From Glossina fuscipes (Eukaryota; Arthropoda; Insecta; Diptera; Glossinidae), in assembly GCF_014805625.2 (NCBI RefSeq), contig NW_023998415.1, positions 3,396,578 to 3,460,577 of the forward strand: a DNA stretch of 64,000 bases, given 5' to 3'. Under the pieces are notes generated by a model that had not been told where the DNA came from, made no database searches, and was given only the letters and a program-made list of their open reading frames with translations. Shown here one piece after another: positions 58,801-64,000 of this stretch (position 1 is its first letter; the number at the start of each line of letters is the position of its first letter). The translations under genes and the position numbers were made by a program.

Positions 58801-60495
58801 AAGAGACTTTATCTCGATCGATATAACGAATAGATCCGCTTTGTCGCGAGTATTCAAAGATGTACGACAAGATTACTTCAGCTTTGCTTTTTTTTTAATT
58901 TGAGCTGTGGTTTAGGAGTGACGACATCTCTTAATAATTTCTACTTTGTATTGGGCATCAGAAGCTTTAAAATACAAGTGCGCCTTAGTTTACTTTACGC
59001 TCCCAACAGTCAACCGGCCTTTTTCGATCTCATCTACGTTTCTTACGCAGATGAGATCTTCACGGCCCATCTGACGTTTGTATATTGTTTCTTGTCTTTC
59101 GTATCAAAAGTCAATTGTGAGTTATGTTTCACTTACAAGAACTACGAGTTTCTGCTTCCCACAGGGTTTGGAACAACATCATTTGGTTCCAAACTTTCCT
59201 AATAGTAATGCTAAGTTTTCTTATTCCACTTATCTATCTATATTATGCAATCATCATGTGCGTTTTACATTCGAAATCGACTTGACTTGCAACTGATGTT
59301 AAAAAAACGAGCAGACTCCACAGCGAGGCATATAAGATGTGGACAATTGTTCCCAATACGCCGAGTGGAGAGGTTTTTCCGAAATATAGAAATAGATGGC
59401 ATGTTGTTCATTGCTCATCTATTTTAGTAAGGGAGTAGTCATCCGGCTTCCAGCCGAGGCACTTTAAAAAAATGCACAAAAAGTTAGCATTAAAATGAAG
59501 TCAGCCATTCTGTAATGTCAATCCTGATAAATTGAACGAAGACTGTCTCAGGTCTAATCGTATTTCTAACAATTTCCCTCTGTATAAGAATCAGGAGACA
59601 ATATGGAGACACGGTGAAATTTTACCATTGAAAGCCTTCACAACGGGCAAATTATGACAGGTCTTGCATTGTATAAAATCTGAAACTATCTAAAATCTAG
59701 TAATTGTTTAGCAACCCAGTTATGACTATTTACAGACTGATGATTGTGTTATTGTGTAATTGGTATTAACTCATTGTCCATGCATATGGTAAAATTTATT
59801 ATCTTTAAAAAACGGTGGCTCTCTAAAAGGAAGTCCAGTTGTACCGCTCATCTCGTATGACGCCAATATGCTGTTTTTCCAACAGTAGGTTGCAGGTGTT
59901 TGTTGATATGAGCCGCAGATATGTTTTCAACAAACAAAGCTACGCCTGAGTATTATAGTTCGAGCTAAGGATTTCAGATTATGTTTTTCTTCCTTTACCT
60001 AACTATAGAAATTTAATTATCATTCATAGCATATCATCTGAGCTCGCACTCCAAGCTGTTTACATAGGAAACTTCGATTTTTAAAATCTGTGCAAATGAT
60101 CAATTAGTTCAATCCTTTCAGACCATCGATATAATGATTTTTTTTTTTTTTTTTTTGTTAACATTCTTAAGTTGTACTACTCCTACTCACCCAATATCAG
60201 GGAAATCAGTCAGTCCGATAGGTTCCGAATAGCATTTAAGACTTTTAATAATTCGTTAATAAAACTTATAGATTAAGTTTTGAATTTCGATCGTATAATT
60301 TACTTATACTATCCATATTTAAACTATTGTTAACTAATTATGCGAAAAGACACTCTAAAGTGTTACTGGTATAAAAACTTTAATTATAAATAATAATTAT
60401 TTTGCTGCCGCTAATAATTAACTAATAAATCCTTAGTTATTAATCATTAATATATGTACAAAGGGTATCTACACATTTGAAAATATTTCTCCTAT
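55070..60495. other. Long non-coding stretch, no gene seen
   Basis: Includes a poly-T run at 55791-55817, GAA-rich 57975-57999 and poly-T at 60138-60156. The 100-residue frame at 58900-59202 shows no motif I know; inside it CTCATCT and AGATGAG (59028-59052) can pair as a small hairpin. No RNA gene or transposon was recognised. Confidence 0.5.
56565..56800 (+). repeat. Degenerate CTGTC/GTCY-rich tract
   Basis: Words such as GTGTCTGTCGATCC, CATGTCTGTGTCA, CTGTCTGTCAGTCTGCC and CTGTCTCCCTGTCC recur irregularly. It resembles a decayed GTCY proto-microsatellite like those beside the dispersed repeats, without a recognisable core. Confidence 0.5.
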
Positions 60496-60500
60496 TAGAA

Positions 60501-60840
60501 GACATATATGTAGTAGTGGGTGGTAGCCAAACTTCAAACAGGTCAAGAGACACGCATATCGTATAGCAAGTGCTTGAATCAAACAAGCCGCTGCATATCT
60601 TTCACGCGATTTAGCAGCATAATACTCACTCCAGCAGAACCTTCTCTCTAGAAAACATGTATGTATTAGTGGTTGGCCAAATTTCGAACTGGTCTATGTA
60701 AACACATTTCGTATAGCAAGTAATTGAATCAAGCAAGCGTTTGCATATCTTTCTCGCGACTTTATTATCATTCGCTTTATTACTGCAAAACGATCTAAGA
60801 TCATAGCATAACACTCCGTTCCGCACAACGTTCTATCTAA
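60501..60840 (+). repeat. Two-copy tandem duplication of about 150-190 bp
   Basis: Copy 1 (about 60501-60650) and copy 2 (about 60654-60840) share, in order, ATGTAGTAGTGG/ATGTATTAGTGG, GTATAGCAAGTxxTTGAATCAA, GCATATCTTTCxCGCGA, CATAxxACTC and GAACCTTCT/CAACGTTCT ACTC-flanked words. Copy 2 carries an extra segment of about 40 bases near 60770-60810. Confidence 0.82.
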
Positions 60841-60849
60841 TGTAAGCTC

Positions 60850-63645
60850 GTTTTTGCCAAAGAATGCCTACATCAGTCATGATCTACTTTGAAGAAGAAA
60901 AAAAAGCACATCTTAAGAGAACGCAATATTGGTCGTCGTCCACCATAAATTGTCAAAGAAACATGATTCTCGAAATATTAATCTAAGCTATGACAAGGCT
61001 ATCAAGTATTAAGTGAAAGTGCTTCATTTTCTAAAGCTTTGCAATATTTGATGATTTGATTAAAAAAGTGAAATGAATATAGACTTTACACTTACGCATA
61101 TGGATGCTGGCTCTCTTTCCACTTCACTGCAAAGGTATTGCAAACGTTATGACGAAACGAACACACCGTCCGCTGGTGGTAAATACAATGATATCTAAAA
61201 TGTCATACGAGCAGTCGAAACTACGATTTATAAATCAAATTTTTTCCAATTTTATTCTTTTAGTTTTTATGCCTCGAACCTTTTAAAAATTCGTATTTGT
61301 TTGATAGGAAAAGTTTAGCCAAACAAATAACACGTTTCAGTTGGTTGAATTTACGACTTTGTCTCTGTGCATGCGTGACCTGAGGTCAGAAAAACTGAAA
61401 AAATTTAAAAATACAAAAAAGTGAGAACATCAAATTCTCTTATTCCACTCATCCCGCGCTTAGCAATACAACAAAAAATCGAACGCCATATAAAACTGAA
61501 TTTTCCAATAAAACTAGTGAATGGCGACAATTTATTAAATTCAGACAATTTTTATTTTTCATTTTCTTTTTTCCGAAAAAAAAACGAAAAAAAAACGCAA
61601 ATATTGAAATGAAAAATTCTGTAGATGAAAAACTTAAATATATGCATTAAAAAAGAATAAAATACTTTTGTTACAAAACAATCACCACCTGTACACGTGT
61701 ATACATATGTATGTTCTTGTACTTGCATAGTTATTTATTTACTTTTTTCGTTTATTTGTCTTCAATAAAAAATTGTAAAAACAATCTCTGAGCACTAACA
61801 ACCAAAACAAAAAGGCAATAATCTATATTTGACATATAAGGAATTGTCTGATATCTATATAGTCGATATCCTTACTGTTGGATAAGGAACGCAAAACGGC
61901 AAACATAACAGGCATAGGAAGCATAGGGATATACGTATTACATAACAAAAGATAATATGGCAAACAAACGGATGCGCTACCACTGTTTAAGCGTATTTAG
62001 GACAAACACCTAAGGCACGGAAAGGAATAACTTTTGAGTGTAAAGGCATTCCGGTTACCTCCAGAAACATGATTAATAATTTTTTTGTGGCACGAATTAT
62101 AATACATGACCTTGACTTGGACGATACGTTCTTTTAAAAAATATGACACCTTATCATACAACACCTGTCCACCACTAAGTTATTACGGGAAAAATTCAAC
62201 CGCTATGCAATCTCTAAATATGCCTATGTAAACTTGCCACAAGGATCATATAGCGAAATACGACTCTATTCGATCTTTCCCTTTGAAATTATATTGGAGC
62301 ATTTGGTTACTTGCCAATAATCCATATATATAACCTAGCACGACATATCTCAGAAGTAATGTAGAAAATGTGCGAAAATGTCGTAACCTATTTCATTATG
62401 CAAAAAATTAGGGATTATTTCCAGAGAATAATGGAAAATAGTTTATTGAAAACATTTTCCATGGCTGGCTACGAGCTTTTTCTTTCTTGATATATATCCG
62501 TAAAGAAGGCGGCGCAATGCCTTAGCGATTGGAAGAGGTGATAACTGAGTTATGTAAAAAGATGATAACATCCTTGGTAAACAACTAGCCATGAGTCTCC
62601 ATCTATTTCTCTTCTTAGTTGCATTAATTGCTCTTTGTAGCGTACCCTAGTGAAGGTTTCATTTGCTTGCAACAACTGCCAGCTAATGCTTCAAATTCAG
62701 CTTCTCGCCATAGAAGCTTTTTCGAGGACTTTCATAATTTGGGGCTAAGATTAGCTGATAGTACTTTTTGCAATTATTACGTCTGTTCTTCTATTAATTA
62801 CGCGCTCATTTTCATAAGTTGTTATTGGCAGCATTAGAGCAGCTTATAATACACTGCATCCAATTGATCCCTTTGAACGCGAGCGCGATAAGATTCGGGG
62901 ATGTTCTCAACGACGGCGGTTCTCAATCACGCCTACATTATTAGTATTTACGCTTTGAGTAGCGTAACACATCCTTTGTTCAGCAATCATCACGATTAGT
63001 GGCGACTTTCTTCGCCTTCTTCTTACTATTTTCTTCGAATATTTATTTTGTCCTTTTTTTTTGCACAGAGCTCAAGTTATTCCAATCTCCCCTTGCTGTG
63101 ATAGGTAACCGTCAACGGGACACCTTGCACGTACGTACTAACGCGGCGCAAAACCTGCGCATAATACTTTCTCATAGAGAAATCACATTTCCACATATTT
63201 TCACCTACAAGGTAACATCCTAGAGCGACCAGTAAGGACTGACTTTCGGCGGATTAGGTAATTTTAAGTAGTAGTTTGCATTGCAGCGGCACTTATGCGA
63301 TCGTAGACCTTTAAACCATTAAAGCTACATTTTAACAATGATGACATAACATACTCAAACATATCAGAAGGTTATAGGACACTAGCTATTGTCAAAATTT
63401 TAGTGATTTCATTCCATTCTCTGAAAATGACTAGCCCTGCTATTAGTGCGTAAGAACAAACAGAAAGAGTTTAATGTTCTCAGTACATGATTTTGATAGG
63501 TCAATTTTCTTCAAGGCACTTTGTAATCTACGATGAAGGTTGTCTTTAAGCAAAAAGCCTCTATAAGCTCATTAATAATTTACTACCTTTTTTGTAATTT
63601 CAGACCGTTATCGCATGCCAACAAAAAACGAAAAACGTTCTACAC
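60850..63645. other. Non-coding stretch, no gene seen
   Basis: Open frames of 60-75 residues show no recognised features. Words at 61130-61180 (TATTGCAAACGTTATGACGA on the plus strand) may be a scrap of repeat family 1 in reverse. Nothing else is seen. Confidence 0.5.
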
Positions 63646-63650
63646 GCAGC

Positions 63651-63766
63651 ACGGAAGGAATATTACGTGTACGCTCGAGAAAGTTAATGATGAACCGCAT
63701 TACGCAGGACGGAGGGAATGTTACATGTACGTTCGAGAAAGTTAGTGATGAACCACATATATATAT
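63651..63766 (+). repeat. 58-bp tandem duplication
   Basis: Copy 1 starts ACGGAAGGAATATTACGTGT at 63651 and copy 2 starts ACGGAGGGAATGTTACATGT at 63709. Both continue with ACGxTCGAGAAAGTTAxTGATGAACCxCAT. About nine in ten bases agree, so it is younger than most repeats here. The open frame through it is not repeated in frame because 58 is not a multiple of three. Confidence 0.88.
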
Positions 63767-64000
63767 ATGTCGGTTGTGTATAATTCCCATATAAACCGCT
63801 ACCAAAATGTACGTTAGTTTTCAAAAGTCGATAGCATTACGCTATCGTTAGGAAGCGTGACCTACGCCATAGCTTCCCAAAAGAACCACGTTCTTGAAAA
63901 CGAATTAGAATCGAATGGCGACTTAAATAGAAACCTGGCATGTGATAATCTTTATAGAAACATATAAAATCGAGTATACCCAAATCATAAAAACAATCAA

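Noticed and set aside
58900..59202. 100-residue open frame with a small internal hairpin
   Set aside because: No domain recognised and the hairpin stem is only seven base pairs, too little for an RNA gene call.
1..64000. CRISPR arrays, operons, riboswitches or bacterial features
   Set aside because: The sequence is eukaryotic in composition and content; no regularly spaced direct repeats with unique spacers were seen.

Overview
This window looks like non-coding, AT-rich DNA from a true fly. I infer a higher dipteran, possibly a tephritid-like fruit fly, from several Tc1/mariner lineages, a CR1/Jockey-group LINE, GTCY-linked dispersed repeats, and long TA, poly-A and poly-T tracts. The species is not shown directly. 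A run of 10 Ns inside a TA microsatellite (30886-30895) marks an assembly gap. I found no host protein-coding gene or exon I can defend. Nearly all open frames are short, low in complexity, and unlike any family I recognise. The window is probably a large intron or an intergenic region.

What can be read is a graveyard of transposable elements. At 7.4-8.1 kb an eroded mariner N-terminus lies beside a Tc1-like transposase C-terminus. At 9.3-10.1 kb is a decayed mariner with recognisable ends. At 15.28-15.48 kb is a short tRNA-headed, SINE-like repeat. At 20.28-23.94 kb is a non-LTR retrotransposon with ORF1 C-terminus, endonuclease, intact YADD reverse-transcriptase motif and an AATA-rich tail, broken by two stops and at least three frameshifts. 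Two more mariner remnants lie at 27.3-28.0 and 29.4-30.0 kb. The best-preserved element is a mariner at 38821-40014, with perfect 32-bp terminal inverted repeats, TA target duplication and all three catalytic aspartates, but a broken reading frame. A deletion-derivative mariner with clear terminal repeats lies at 42.1-42.65 kb, and a faint mariner trace at 45.6-45.8 kb. An R1/LOA-type LINE 3' end lies on the minus strand at 50.6-51.0 kb.

Over this lie two families of dispersed non-coding repeats tied to GTCY-type tracts. Family 1 is at 17.3, 33.8 and 46.6-47.0 kb; family 2 is at 38.4, 43.6 and 48.6 kb. Family 2 resembles the dipteran mini-me elements. There are also local duplications at 52.45-55.0, 60.5-60.84 and 63.65-63.77 kb. 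No genes act together in a pathway here. The interest lies in TE diversity, decay and repeat birth. I did not find a previously undescribed functional system.
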